64,000 bases of DNA from positions 1,612,001 to 1,676,000 of the forward strand of contig JADJBB010000021.1 of the NCBI GenBank assembly GCA_016703965.1, given 5' to 3'. Within the stretch, counting starts at the first letter, position 1, and every line of letters starts with the position of its first letter. Below are positions 34,157 to 43,059 of the stretch, piece by piece. The notes beneath the pieces are model-generated. The model was not told where the DNA came from, did no database searches, and saw nothing but the letters and a program-made list of their open reading frames with translations. A program made the translations under genes and the position numbers. Origin of the DNA: Acidobacteriota bacterium (GTDB lineage: Bacteria > Acidobacteriota > Blastocatellia > Pyrinomonadales > Pyrinomonadaceae).

Positions 34157-34886
34157 AAAGTGCCAAAAATTCCTTGTTTCCTTCGGCTCCCAGGATCGGT
34201 GAGTCGATAATACCTTTAACGGCCAGTCCGTTTTCGACCGCAAAGGCGTTTATCTCAGTAACTACGCGTTCGTGTTTTTCCGGCTCGCGAACAATGCCGC
34301 CTTTCCCGACTTCGCCGCGGCCGACCTCGAACTGCGGTTTGATCAGCACAACTAACATTCCGGCTGGTTTGAGCAGCGGAATGATCGCCGGAATAACTTT
34401 CTTGACCGAAATAAACGAAACATCCATCACGGCGAGGTCGAAAGTTCTATCAAAGTCGTCAGGCGTCAGATCTCTGGCGTTGGTTCTCTCCCGAACTTCA
34501 ACTCTCGCGTCGTTGCGAAGAGACCATACGAGCTGATTTGTGCCGGAATCGATAGCGACGATCCGCTTCGCCCCGTGCTGTAGCAGGCAATCCGTAAATC
34601 CTCCGGTTGAAGCCCCGATGTCGATGCAATCCCATCCGGTCGGATCGATCTCGAATTCCCTTAGAGCGGCCTCCAGCTTTAAGCCGCCGCGCCCGACGTA
34701 CTTAGTTTCTAAAGACGCTCCTTTTAGCCGGACCGTTGCAGAAATATTGATCTTTTCAGATGGTTTTTCGACGCGCCGGTCATCTGCCAGGACGACGCCC
34801 GCCATCACCAGAGCTTGAGCACGGTTGCGCGAGTCGGCAAGCCCCAGCTCGACCAGTAGTTTATCGATGCGTTCCTTAGCTATCAC
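34146..34886 (-). CDS. tlyA: TlyA-family rRNA 2'-O-methyltransferase / hemolysin-like
   Basis: 246 residues. N-terminal S4 RNA-binding domain (ERIDKLLVELGLADSRNRAQ, ALVMAGVVL) and a C-terminal FtsJ-like SAM methyltransferase domain (YVGRGGLKLEAALREF, WDCIDIGASTGGFTDCLLQ, DVSFISVKKVIPAI, LIKPQFEVGR). TlyA methylates ribosomal RNA 2'-hydroxyls in species where studied, and is widely annotated as a hemolysin. The S4 domain starts right at ATG 34886. The DUF5522 gene overlaps its 3' end. Confidence 0.93.
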   Translation of the reverse strand: MIAKERIDKLLVELGLADSRNRAQALVMAGVVLADDRRVEKPSEKINISATVRLKGASLETKYVGRGGLKLEAALREFEIDPTGWDCIDIGASTGGFTDCLLQHGAKRIVAIDSGTNQLVWSLRNDARVEVRERTNARDLTPDDFDRTFDLAVMDVSFISVKKVIPAIIPLLKPAGMLVVLIKPQFEVGRGEVGKGGIVREPEKHERVVTEINAFAVENGLAVKGIIDSPILGAEGNKEFLALYAR

Positions 34887-35803
34887 AAGTATAGTTTCAT
34901 GCCTCGTCTGGCAATGTGAAAGCCTTTACGTTCGACCTCACTGATCTGCTTGCGGCTGCCCTGAACGAGAGGATTGCTATGGTTGAAGTGAATGAAATAG
35001 ACCTTCGAACGTTCGCGTGCCGGCAATTCCCTGAGGATATTCATCGTTTCCGAAACAAACGGATGCGGCACCTCATTCATGGGCCGATTTATCTCGCCAT
35101 CTGCATAGAAAGTGCCGTCGATCAGAAGGTAGTCCGATGAACGTACGAGCTCGGCGAGCGAAGTCGCCCATTTTTGCCATTTATCGATATCAGGAATGAA
35201 GATCAGCGTTTTTTCGCCAGAACGGATCCGGTATCCAACCGTTTCTGAGAATTCATCGCGATGAGGAACGAGGAATGGTTCGACCGAAATGTGATCGGAT
35301 AAACGGAAGGGAACTTTGTCAGTTAATTGCGTAAGTTTTAGGTTGTGCAGGCTGACGAGCTGCGACCATGGAGCGTTCGTTTCTAGCATCTGCTTCATTC
35401 GCCGCATCGCAAAAACCGGAACTTCTTTCGATCCCATCGATTCCCGCCCGAGATACATGAGGCCTGTATAGTGTCCAATGTGTGCGTGGGTGAGGAAGAT
35501 TCCCGAGATAGTGTTTGATCGATCGACGGTTATCGCCTTCAGTAATTCAAACTGTTCCGGCAGATCAGGCGTCGCGTCAAATATCCATCGGCTCTTCGTG
35601 TCGGGATCGACCAGGGCTATCGACGAAACATTTTGTCTAAGGGATTTGTCATTCCAAGCTCGACGGCAAAAGGGCGTTTCACAGCCCATTTGGGGGACTC
35701 CGGCGTCTTGTCCAACCCCAAGTACGACAACATACGGCACCGCTCCTGCGGAGATAGCGGCAAGCGATAACAGCAGCAAAATTGTGGCTGCGATGTGTCT
35801 CAT
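34883..35803 (-). CDS. Exported MBL-fold hydrolase, PqqB-like
   Basis: 306 residues from ATG 35803, where a signal peptide starts (RHIAATILLLLSLAAISAGA); the open frame extends further upstream but without signal character and across the divergent gene. VVVLGVGQDAGVPQMGC, the metal motif LTHAHIGHYTGLMYLGRE, FIPDIDKW, YLLIDGTFY and FIHFNHSNPL give the metallo-beta-lactamase fold in a PqqB-like arrangement. No other PQQ genes are present, and secretion argues against a PQQ role, so substrate is open. Ends overlapping the tlyA start by 4 bases. Confidence 0.85.
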   Translation of the reverse strand: MRHIAATILLLLSLAAISAGAVPYVVVLGVGQDAGVPQMGCETPFCRRAWNDKSLRQNVSSIALVDPDTKSRWIFDATPDLPEQFELLKAITVDRSNTISGIFLTHAHIGHYTGLMYLGRESMGSKEVPVFAMRRMKQMLETNAPWSQLVSLHNLKLTQLTDKVPFRLSDHISVEPFLVPHRDEFSETVGYRIRSGEKTLIFIPDIDKWQKWATSLAELVRSSDYLLIDGTFYADGEINRPMNEVPHPFVSETMNILRELPARERSKVYFIHFNHSNPLVQGSRKQISEVERKGFHIARRGMKLYL

Positions 35804-35838
35804 TTTTCTGTGCGACTGAAAGTGATATTCTAAGCAAA

Positions 35839-36813
35839 ATGGGTATGAAAACAAAGCTGTCCGGTCTTGCAAAATTCGTGTGGTTCGTTCTGGCATACAA
35901 TATTCTCGTTGTTTTGTGGGGCGTTTTTCTTCGTGCTTCAAAGTCGGGCGACGGATGCGGGATGCATTGGCTGACGTGTCACGGCGAAGTGCTGCCGACG
36001 GCACCCGAATTCAAAACGGTTATTGAATTTACGCATCGCATAATGAGCGCCGCCGACGGGCTGCTAATGCTGATATTGCTTGTTTGGGCGTTCCTTGCCT
36101 GGCGAAAGGGCCGTGGTGTAAATGCGAAAAGCACGCTTATCATGGCGGCGGTTTCATTTTTCTTCGTGCTGACCGAAGGAGCTGTCGGGGCCGGCTTGGT
36201 ATTAACGGGCAACACAGCAGAAACGCTGACCGCCGCCCGGCCTTTCTGGATGGCTGCTCATCTGGTCAATACATTTACGCTGCTCGCGTTTCTGGTTCTT
36301 ACGGCACGTTCGGCAAGTGGACTGCCAAGGTTGAGTTTTCGAGTCGAGCCCAAGTATCTCGGCGGACTCGCCGCGGGTGTTATAGCGATCTTCATTGTCG
36401 GTATCAGCGGTTCAATAGCGGCTCTTTCGAGCATGATCTTTCCGTCGGGAACTATTTCGGAGGGAATTGCAAAGGACTTTTCTGAGACTTCTCATATCCT
36501 TTTGCGGCTACGTCTTCTGCACCCGATAACGGCGATATTGACCAGCGTTTTTGTGATCTTTCTTAGCGGCTGGCTGGCAAAAGAGAGAGCCGGGAACAAG
36601 AGTGTATCCCGTTGGTCAAATATTCTTTCGATCCTGATCCTCGCCCAGATAGCATTCGGTGCGGCGACGCTTTTGACCCTCGCTCCGATCGTAATGCAGC
36701 TCGGGCATCTGCTTTTTGCGGACTTGATCTGGATGAGTTTTGTGATGTTTGCGGCAAGCTTCTTGTCTTCGGAATCGATCGGTGAAGGTGCCGAGGTTGA
36801 GGACCTGCCTTAG
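35839..36813 (+). CDS. ctaA: Heme A synthase-like membrane protein (COX15/CtaA)
   Basis: 324 residues, about eight membrane segments. Heme O to heme A oxygenases place paired His residues in transmembrane helices: EFTHRIMSAADG, WMAAHLVNTF, RLRLLHPITAIL and QLGHLLFADLIW all show the expected His. The first loop has the Cys pair region CGMHWLTCHGEVLP typical of CtaA. ATG 35839 (MGMKTK) is used; the frame opens earlier but would overlap the divergent hydrolase start. No cytochrome oxidase genes are adjacent. Confidence 0.88.
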   Translation: MGMKTKLSGLAKFVWFVLAYNILVVLWGVFLRASKSGDGCGMHWLTCHGEVLPTAPEFKTVIEFTHRIMSAADGLLMLILLVWAFLAWRKGRGVNAKSTLIMAAVSFFFVLTEGAVGAGLVLTGNTAETLTAARPFWMAAHLVNTFTLLAFLVLTARSASGLPRLSFRVEPKYLGGLAAGVIAIFIVGISGSIAALSSMIFPSGTISEGIAKDFSETSHILLRLRLLHPITAILTSVFVIFLSGWLAKERAGNKSVSRWSNILSILILAQIAFGAATLLTLAPIVMQLGHLLFADLIWMSFVMFAASFLSSESIGEGAEVEDLP

Positions 36814-37520
36814 CTCAGGCTCTCTGACCATTCCTTACCGCGCTCGACGAGTTCGTCGAGCGCTTTCTGCAGCTCCAGACGCTTTGCTTCGAGCCCATCA
36901 TCGTCCGCGTCAGCCGGAACAAATATAGGCTCACCGAAGAACATCTTTGCCCGTGAGAACGGCTTTGGTATCTGGAATTTGTCCCAGCTATTAAGAGTCC
37001 AATATTTTTCGACTTCGACCCCGAGCGGGATCATCGGGTTTCCGGTTCGTTTGGCGAGAAGCGGAGGGCCGGGTTTCGCCACGTAACGCGGGCCTCGCGG
37101 GCCGTCGATCGTGAACGCCATCGGCACGCCCTGTTTCATCAGCCGGATCATTTCAACCAGAGCCCGCGTTCCTCCGCGTGTCGACGAACCCTTTATCACG
37201 CCAAAGCCGAGCCGCTGAATGCTCCGTGCGGTATATTCCGCGTCGAAGCTGATCGAAGACATTACGACCAGTCCGCGGTTCCGTAAATAGTACATTCCGG
37301 CGAAGATACGATCGTGCCAGACGCACATGATCGGCTGGTCGTAGGATCGCGATGTGTCCGTGAGCCAATCTACGCCTTCAGTCTCAAAACGTAGAGTTCT
37401 TGAGATAACTTTGATCAGCACATAGAACACCCATCCCGCGAGACGGATCATCACGCGTTGCTTGAACGTGTAGCCATCAAGCGGTTTGAACTGATAAACT
37501 TTGTCGATTTGTTCCGGCAC
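36810..37520 (-). CDS. Lysophospholipid acyltransferase-like protein (DUF374)
   Basis: Up to 236 residues. FKPLDGYTFKQRVMIRLAGW, an N-terminal membrane segment, CVWHDRIFAGMYYLR, IKGSSTRGGTRALVEMIRLM, FTIDGPRGPRYVAKPG and PMIPLGVEVEKYW match DUF374, relatives of lipid acyltransferases that work at the inner membrane. Start is uncertain: GTG 37520 keeps the conserved PLDGYTFKQR block, while ATG 37451 would lose it. Its 3' end overlaps ctaA's stop by 4 bases on the opposite strand. Confidence 0.8.
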   Translation of the reverse strand: MPEQIDKVYQFKPLDGYTFKQRVMIRLAGWVFYVLIKVISRTLRFETEGVDWLTDTSRSYDQPIMCVWHDRIFAGMYYLRNRGLVVMSSISFDAEYTARSIQRLGFGVIKGSSTRGGTRALVEMIRLMKQGVPMAFTIDGPRGPRYVAKPGPPLLAKRTGNPMIPLGVEVEKYWTLNSWDKFQIPKPFSRAKMFFGEPIFVPADADDDGLEAKRLELQKALDELVERGKEWSESLS

Positions 37521-37607
37521 AGGTAGAAAATAAGTATCAATTTGGGTTATTATTTGCAACAACGACTCCAGGTTAATCGTAACCCATTTGCCTCTCCAAA
37601 AACGCCT

Positions 37608-38405
37608 ATGCAGCGAAAGATCCTTATCATCGACGACCACGACGACCTCGCAACGGCTCTCGATGAAGTTTTTAGCCACGTTGGACACAAGGTAAGTGTG
37701 CTTGAACGCCGCGTTGATGCACTTGAGCTTGATCTCGAATCGTTCGATCTGGTGATCACCGACCTCGATGTTGATGGCAAATCTGCCGGATCGGCCAATG
37801 GGAAAGGAGCCGTATGCCTGCCTAATATGCCGGAAGCGAAACCGGGCGAGCACATCAAGGCCTTCAAGCTGTGTGCGGCTAATTTTCGCCGTGACGAATT
37901 CGACGAAGACCAATTGAAAGACTTGGTCGCGACCGTTCTCGACTACAAGATACGCTTCGTCGATAAAAAAGATGTCGTCGCCGATATGCACGAAAACATC
38001 GAGTTCGAATTGCCCAGTGCGATCTCGCTAATGCATATCGTTCTCGAGTATCTGATGAAACGCGTCGAGAAACTCGGTGTGATCAAACCCGAGCAGTCAA
38101 ACCTCTTCGTCGCCCTCGACGAGGCCTTCGTCAACGCGGTCAAACACGGCAACAAATTCGACGCCCAAAAACTCATCCGAATCACCGCCGAAGTCTCAAA
38201 GCAGGAAGCCAAATTCACCATCGAAGACGAAGGCGAAGGCTTTGACGTCAAGAACATCCCCGACCCGCTCGACCCCGAAAACCTCTTCAAAACCAGCGGC
38301 CGCGGCGTCCTCTTCATCTACAACATCATGGACGAGGTCAAATACAACGACCGCGGGAATAGGTTGACGATGGTGAAGAAGGCGGTTGAAGCAACTATCG
38401 ATTAA
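37608..38405 (+). CDS. Receiver-like domain fused to RsbW-type HATPase
   Basis: 265 residues from ATG 37608. Residues 1-115 resemble a response-regulator receiver (KILIIDDHDDLATALDEVF; phosphoacceptor Asp in LVITDLDV). From about 150 there is a GHKL ATPase of the anti-sigma RsbW/SpoIIAB class: DEAFVNAVKHGN (N box), IEDEGEGFD (G1), TSGRGVLFIYNIMDEVKYN (G2). The order suggests a phosphorylation-gated protein kinase acting on an anti-anti-sigma factor. Receiver loop and Lys region are atypical, so phosphorylation is uncertain. Begins a short operon with an AbrB-like gene and nadE. Confidence 0.82.
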   Translation: MQRKILIIDDHDDLATALDEVFSHVGHKVSVLERRVDALELDLESFDLVITDLDVDGKSAGSANGKGAVCLPNMPEAKPGEHIKAFKLCAANFRRDEFDEDQLKDLVATVLDYKIRFVDKKDVVADMHENIEFELPSAISLMHIVLEYLMKRVEKLGVIKPEQSNLFVALDEAFVNAVKHGNKFDAQKLIRITAEVSKQEAKFTIEDEGEGFDVKNIPDPLDPENLFKTSGRGVLFIYNIMDEVKYNDRGNRLTMVKKAVEATID

Positions 38406-38416
38406 CAGAAACGACT

Positions 38417-38611
38417 ATGGCTTCCCAAAACGGAGTTTTCTCAGCAATCCTCGCAGATGATGGCAGTATCGCAATCCCAGAAGAGATATTGCAGCGGCTC
38501 AATCTCAACGACGGCGATGATGTGAAACTGATCTTCGACGATGACGCATTCAGTACTTTAAAGAGTCTTACACCAAGCCAATCGAAACCGGCTGATTTTG
38601 AAATACAGTAA
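38417..38611 (+). CDS. SpoVT/AbrB-like small protein
   Basis: 64 residues. FSAILADDGSIAIPEEILQR followed by LNLNDGDDVKLIFDDD fits the swapped-hairpin AbrB/MraZ-type DNA-binding fold used by antitoxins and transition-state regulators. No toxin gene is adjacent; it sits 11 bases after the REC-HATPase gene and 4 bases before nadE. Role unknown. Confidence 0.7.
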   Translation: MASQNGVFSAILADDGSIAIPEEILQRLNLNDGDDVKLIFDDDAFSTLKSLTPSQSKPADFEIQ

Positions 38612-38615
38612 ATAA

Positions 38616-40283
38616 ATGCGAGTCACCATCGCCCAGATCAATACTACCAACGGAGACATTGTCGGGAATACTGCGAAGATAATTCAGGCGATCGAGAAGG
38701 CGAAGTCTGATGGTTCGGATCTGGTGGTTTTTCCTGAGGTCGTGACGCACGGCTATACTTCGCAGGATTGGTTTCAGGATGCCGATATTATTGAGCATGT
38801 CGGCGATCCGCTGCGGGATATTATTCCTGTAACTAAAGGAATTGCGGCAGTTATCGGTACGATCCGGCGAAATGACGACACTGATGGACGGCGTTTGTAT
38901 AATGCGGCAGCGGTTATTTCTGACGGTGAACTGATCGGATTTGCGGACAAGACATTGCTTCCCGAGTACGATGTTTTTGACGATCCGCGATATTTCGAAC
39001 CGAGCGATGGCAAGAACAGGCGGCTGTTTGAGATAAATGGCGTGAAGCTTGGCGTCGTCGTCTGCGAGGATTTCTGGAACGACAAAACTTTTTGGAAAGA
39101 AAGGCTTTACGAGAGCGATCCGACCGACGAGGTGATCGCGATGGGAGCCGACGTGATCGTTTCGGTCAACGCTTCGCCGTATAACAAAGGGAAGATCAAG
39201 CTTCGCTGCGACATGGTTGCCCATCGGGCAAAACTGCAGAAGAAGCCGATAGTTTTTGTAAATCTCGTCGGGGGAAATGACGGGATCATATTCGACGGTG
39301 CGAGCCTGATCGCTGACGAGGAAGGCGACATTATCTTGCAGGCGGCGGCGTTTGAGGAGTTTGTCGAGACGGTCGAACTCGACGTGCGAAAGCCGGACGC
39401 TCGCGGTATCACGGGCGGTGAGATCTCGGCGATACATCAGGCTCTGGTGCTGGGAATTCGCGATTACGCGGCGAAGAATGGATTTAAGAAGTCAGTTTTA
39501 GGTTTGTCGGGCGGTATCGATTCGACTTTGGTCGCGGCACTCGCGTGTGAAGCGCTGGCGCCGGAAAACGTGCTCTGCGTGATGATGCCATCGCCGTTTT
39601 CATCGGAGGGCAGCATTAAGGATTCCGAGGAATTGGTCCGCAATCTTGGCTGCGAAAGCCGCATCGAACCGATCTCGGCGACATTCGAAGTCCTGCTAAA
39701 ACAGATGAACCTGCACAAACCGACCAAAGGCGGCGAATCGCTCGCGGCCGAGAATATGCAGTCCCGAATTCGCGGAGTGATCCTGATGGCGATCTCTAAT
39801 TCCGAAGGCCGTTTGCTCCTATCGACGGGTAACAAGAGCGAACTCGCGGTTGGTTACTGCACGCTTTATGGCGACACGAACGGCGGGCTGGCGGTGCTCG
39901 GAGACGTACTGAAAACTGAGGTATGGCAGGTATCGCGTGAAATAAATCGCAGGGCGGGCCGTGAGATCATTCCTGAAAAGATCATCGACAAAAAGCCTTC
40001 GGCGGAGCTCGCCCCGAACCAGTTCGACCAGGACTCACTGCCGCCGTATGAGCTGATGGATCCGGTTCTGCAGATGTATTTTGAGCAAAAGGCATCGCCG
40101 TCAGCGATCATTGCCGCAGGGAATGACGCCGAGCTTGTTTACGGCATCCTCAATAAGGTCGAGCATCCGGCGAACGAATTCAAACGCCAGCAGCTTCCGC
40201 CGACGCTGATCATTTCAAAAAATGCTATCGGTGTCGGCCGCCGCCGCCCGATCACGCACAAATACAAGCGGCGTCCGTCCTAA
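38616..40283 (+). CDS. nadE: Glutamine-dependent NAD+ synthetase
   Basis: 555 residues. N-terminal nitrilase-type glutaminase (about 1-265): catalytic Glu in VVFPEVVTHGY, Lys in DKTLLPEYDVFDDPRYF and Cys in GVVVCEDFWND. C-terminal synthetase with the ATP loop LGLSGGIDSTLVA, then STGNKSELAVGYCTLYGDTNGGLA. Makes NAD from deamido-NAD, glutamine and ATP in the cytoplasm. Standard length. The open stretch 40284-40633 after it holds the hairpins listed below and no gene. Confidence 0.96.
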   Translation: MRVTIAQINTTNGDIVGNTAKIIQAIEKAKSDGSDLVVFPEVVTHGYTSQDWFQDADIIEHVGDPLRDIIPVTKGIAAVIGTIRRNDDTDGRRLYNAAAVISDGELIGFADKTLLPEYDVFDDPRYFEPSDGKNRRLFEINGVKLGVVVCEDFWNDKTFWKERLYESDPTDEVIAMGADVIVSVNASPYNKGKIKLRCDMVAHRAKLQKKPIVFVNLVGGNDGIIFDGASLIADEEGDIILQAAAFEEFVETVELDVRKPDARGITGGEISAIHQALVLGIRDYAAKNGFKKSVLGLSGGIDSTLVAALACEALAPENVLCVMMPSPFSSEGSIKDSEELVRNLGCESRIEPISATFEVLLKQMNLHKPTKGGESLAAENMQSRIRGVILMAISNSEGRLLLSTGNKSELAVGYCTLYGDTNGGLAVLGDVLKTEVWQVSREINRRAGREIIPEKIIDKKPSAELAPNQFDQDSLPPYELMDPVLQMYFEQKASPSAIIAAGNDAELVYGILNKVEHPANEFKRQQLPPTLIISKNAIGVGRRRPITHKYKRRPS

Positions 40284-40300
40284 AATGAGGCGACGCTCGT

Positions 40301-40358
40301 TTGGTAGAGTAGTTTGGCGGCAAAAACGTTTGACCAATCGGCCAAATACCTCTACCAA
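40301..40358. other. Two-tier hairpin element downstream of nadE
   Basis: Outer arms TTGGTAGAG (40301-40309) and CTCTACCAA (40350-40358) and inner arms TTTGGC (40313-40318) and GCCAAA (40341-40346) pair perfectly, separated by a small internal loop and a 22-base apical loop. There is no T-tract, so it is not an ordinary terminator. It could be a repeat element or a structured RNA in the nadE 3' region. Confidence 0.5.
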
Positions 40359-40448
40359 TCAGTCCATTTTGGGCCGACAGCCCAGCATTTTCCTTAGACC
40401 CAAATAGCCGTTTGAGTCTTGATAAAGCGATAAACAGGGCTTTTATTT

Positions 40449-40472
40449 AAAGTGTGAAACGATTCACACTTT
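40449..40472 (+). terminator. Hairpin, probable nadE transcript end
   Basis: AAAGTGTGAA-ACGA-TTCACACTTT is a perfect 10-base stem with a 4-base loop; the right arm runs into a short T stretch. About 165 bases past the nadE stop. Confidence 0.6.
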
Positions 40473-40531
40473 TTGAATGAAAAATTGGCGTTTCGATGAA
40501 CGAACACATTTTTTCACCCCTAAAAATGAAA

Positions 40532-40557
40532 AGAGGCTAGTTTTTTCGCCAGCCTCT
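40532..40557 (-). terminator. Hairpin terminator for hsp20
   Basis: AGAGGCT (40532-40538) and AGCCTCT (40551-40557) form a stem; on the minus strand it is followed by TTTTCATTTTT. It lies about 75 bases downstream of the hsp20 stop. A further inverted pair CGGCAGCG/CGCTGCCG (40582-40623) sits between. Confidence 0.6.
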
Positions 40558-40633
40558 ACTTCAAAAGTTTTTCGAAAAAGACGGCAGCGGAAATGTGGCT
40601 CTCTCTTCACAGATTCGCTGCCGCTCCTCGAGC

Positions 40634-41167
40634 CTACGCAGATTGAACGGCCACTTTTGTGGCTTCCACCACGGCCTTCTTTCTTAACGTAAGCTTCAAA
40701 ACGCCATCTTTCAGCAGCGCTTTGATGTCATCAGTCTCGACGAGATCTGGAAGGTCGAGTTTCCTTAAGAATCGATCGCTATGCCATTCGTTGTAAACGG
40801 TGTTCTCGTCCTCTGATTTTTCCTCGGCGACTGTTTCGCCGCTGATGATCAGGACGTTGTCCTTGACGCTGACCTCGATCTCGTCCGGTTTGAATCCGGG
40901 GACGGCGACCTGTACCTTAACCAACTTCTTGGTTTCCGCGATTTTCGCCGGTGCGGCACGAAGCATCTCTGCTTCGGCTCTCAGCCAGTCCTCTAAATGA
41001 GTTCCCATCTGAGCTCCGCGCTCGACAAAGAAATCATATGCCCTGGCAGCTGTCTCCTTTGTGATCTCTGCCAACTTGTCAAACATCTTTTCGGCCTCAA
41101 CAAATACCGGCGAGGCCATTTCCGGGTTTTCTGCCTTCATTAATTGTGTCTGGTTGTCGCTCATCAT
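40634..41167 (-). CDS. Hsp20/alpha-crystallin small heat-shock protein with N-terminal DUF2934 segment
   Basis: 177 residues. The C-terminal ~100 are an alpha-crystallin domain (VKVQVAVPGFKPDEIEVSVK, NVLIISGETV, DRFLRKLDLPDLVETDDIKA, GVLKLTLRKK). The middle part, AARAYDFFVERGAQMGTHLE followed by DWLRAEAEM, matches DUF2934, a short helical domain normally found alone. ATG 41167 has AAGGAG upstream. It would act as an ATP-independent holdase. The fusion and the neighbouring small membrane protein hint at an envelope or stress unit. Confidence 0.88.
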   Translation of the reverse strand: MMSDNQTQLMKAENPEMASPVFVEAEKMFDKLAEITKETAARAYDFFVERGAQMGTHLEDWLRAEAEMLRAAPAKIAETKKLVKVQVAVPGFKPDEIEVSVKDNVLIISGETVAEEKSEDENTVYNEWHSDRFLRKLDLPDLVETDDIKALLKDGVLKLTLRKKAVVEATKVAVQSA

Positions 41168-41331
41168 TCTTTCTCCTTTTTCAGCCCATCTAAAATGCAG
41201 ATCTCCGAATCAGTGACTTCTCCAAAAAGAGGAAAATCCCACTAGGATATCGACCCACGGCTCAACGCCGGAGTACCGGCGGCCGTCGCTCTTATGGCAG
41301 AGTTGGCCTGACAACTCAACGATCCGCGAAG

Positions 41332-41601
41332 TTACGCCGAGCGATAGCTCCGAAACGCATGGGCGGGCTTCCCGAAATTCTTCGTAAGCGGTTCCTTCTC
41401 GGCTGACGACCCTTTCTCTTTTTTTGCCGTAGGATGGCTCACCGTACCGGGAAGTACACAGATCATGCCGGCAAATACAAGTCCAAAAGCGATGAAGCCG
41501 AAGACCACAAGCGTAAGCAATGTGAAGAAATTAGCAAGCCATAACACACCAGCCGAAGCGGCAAATACTACCCATAAAGAACCATAGAATTTTGGTGACA
41601 T
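41332..41601 (-). CDS. Small two-helix membrane protein
   Basis: 89 residues from ATG 41601, which has AAGGAG 8 bases upstream. Two hydrophobic segments (SLWVVFAASAGVLWLANFFT and LLTLVVFGFIAFGLVFAGMI) are followed by a charged cytoplasmic-like tail rich in Lys, Glu and Ser. No family recognised. It lies 164 bases upstream of hsp20 on the same strand. Confidence 0.6.
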   Translation of the reverse strand: MSPKFYGSLWVVFAASAGVLWLANFFTLLTLVVFGFIAFGLVFAGMICVLPGTVSHPTAKKEKGSSAEKEPLTKNFGKPAHAFRSYRSA

Positions 41602-42038
41602 CGCAGTACTCCTTTGATCGAGTGAAATATTCGGAAGGATTGAAACCCGCCTACCTTCCATTCGCAAGCGCCGTGCCAGTCGAAGTGGGTGAAAATTCGA
41701 GGATTTAATACCCTGAACGCGGAAAAAATTCGCATTAGCGGCAAGGAGTTGTGGAAAAATCCGCAGGAGGAGCAGAGATATCGCCCGCCCAAATAACCAG
41801 AGATCCTAACAGTAATATTTTACTAGCAGTTACGAACCGGGCTGTATTATAATGGTTGAGATAGTTCTGCTCTGAACCGTCTTCAAATTATCCCTTTTTG
41901 CCCCTCAAATAAGTGAAAAGATAGCGCTATTGGACATATTAACCCTGCGGGGAAAGACTGTGAGTCCTTGTTATCTTGTACGGAAAATACTCAGTCCGAA
42001 AATGACTTGTGAAGAAACGTAACGCCAAAAACTTCAGT
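41602..42038. other. Intergenic region ahead of the exopolysaccharide locus
   Basis: 437 bases with no convincing gene. A TATAAT hexamer (41848-41853) on the plus strand lacks a good -35 partner. This is the likely promoter region for the plus-strand polysaccharide genes and for the minus-strand small membrane protein. Confidence 0.4.
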
Positions 42039-43049
42039 ATGGGCAGAGACTTTCGAAGTAGTTCGTCAGAAATCCCGAAAGTTTCGGTTGTCATTCCTGT
42101 TTATAATGCGGCGGGAAGCATCGTCGAGACACTTGAATCGGTATTTGCTCAAACCGATCCGCGTTTTGAGATCCTGATCATAAACGACGGTTCACCAGAT
42201 ACCGAGCAGCTTGAACAGGTGATAAAGCCGTATTTAGAGAGGATAACCTACATAAAGCAACAAAATGCGGGGGCTGCAGCAGCCCGAAACGCCGGCATCA
42301 AAAAATCGCGTGGGGAAATCATCGCATTCCTTGATGGTGATGATGTTTGGAGTCCTGAATATCTGGCTTCACAGGTCGAATTTTTAGAGACCGGCGGATT
42401 TGCCATGGTCTATTGCGATGCCGACCTATTCGGGACGCCTTCAGTTGCCGGTAAGACTTTCATGGAAGGATCGCCTTCATCTGGCGAAGTGACGGTTGAG
42501 TCGCTTTTTGATCTGCGATGCAACGTGATCACCTCCGGCACGATCGTCAAGAAAAGCGTGGTTGAGGCGGCGGGATTATTTGAGAACGAACGCGTCCTTT
42601 CGGAAGACTTTCACCTCTGGGTCAGGATAGCTCACCTTGGAGAACCAATCGGATACCAGAGAAAGAGACTCCTCAAATATCGAGTAAGTGTTGACGGGCT
42701 TTCCGGCCACGCTGTCAACCGCGTCGAGAGGGCGATAGATGTTTTCAAGAGGCTCGATCGCGATCTGGACCTTAGCTCTGAGCAGCGATCGATCCTCAAA
42801 CGGCGGATCGCAGGATTCGAGTCTGATCTTGAAATGGAGAAGGGAAAGGCTTTCTTGATAGGCGGCAATTTTGATCTAGCGCGCCGCTCGTTTCGCGAAG
42901 CAAATCGACATCGCAGATCTCTAAAGCTCACTGCTATCTCGGTCATGCTGCGTCTGGTTCCGCGGCTGGTGTTGAAGATATACAAGGTTAATAACGCGGA
43001 TGAGATAGCTTTTGTGCACAAACTCGACAGAACTGCTGCTTCCCAATAG
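42039..43049 (+). CDS. Glycosyltransferase family 2
   Basis: 336 residues from ATG 42039 (GTG 42009 is an alternative; neither has a good ribosome site). GT-A fold: VSVVIPVYNAAGSIVETLES, ILIINDGSPD, NAGAAAARNAGI, the metal motif in AFLDGDDVW and the acceptor-side SEDFHLWVRIA. It would add a sugar to a lipid-linked oligosaccharide at the cytoplasmic face. It opens the 42-60 kb polysaccharide locus. Confidence 0.9.
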   Translation: MGRDFRSSSSEIPKVSVVIPVYNAAGSIVETLESVFAQTDPRFEILIINDGSPDTEQLEQVIKPYLERITYIKQQNAGAAAARNAGIKKSRGEIIAFLDGDDVWSPEYLASQVEFLETGGFAMVYCDADLFGTPSVAGKTFMEGSPSSGEVTVESLFDLRCNVITSGTIVKKSVVEAAGLFENERVLSEDFHLWVRIAHLGEPIGYQRKRLLKYRVSVDGLSGHAVNRVERAIDVFKRLDRDLDLSSEQRSILKRRIAGFESDLEMEKGKAFLIGGNFDLARRSFREANRHRRSLKLTAISVMLRLVPRLVLKIYKVNNADEIAFVHKLDRTAASQ

Positions 43050-43059
43050 GTCAAAAAGC

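Noticed and set aside
41568..41792. 74-codon minus-strand frame upstream of the small membrane protein
   Set aside because: Cys/Phe-rich without domain, no ribosome binding site, and it overlaps the well-supported ATG 41601 region.
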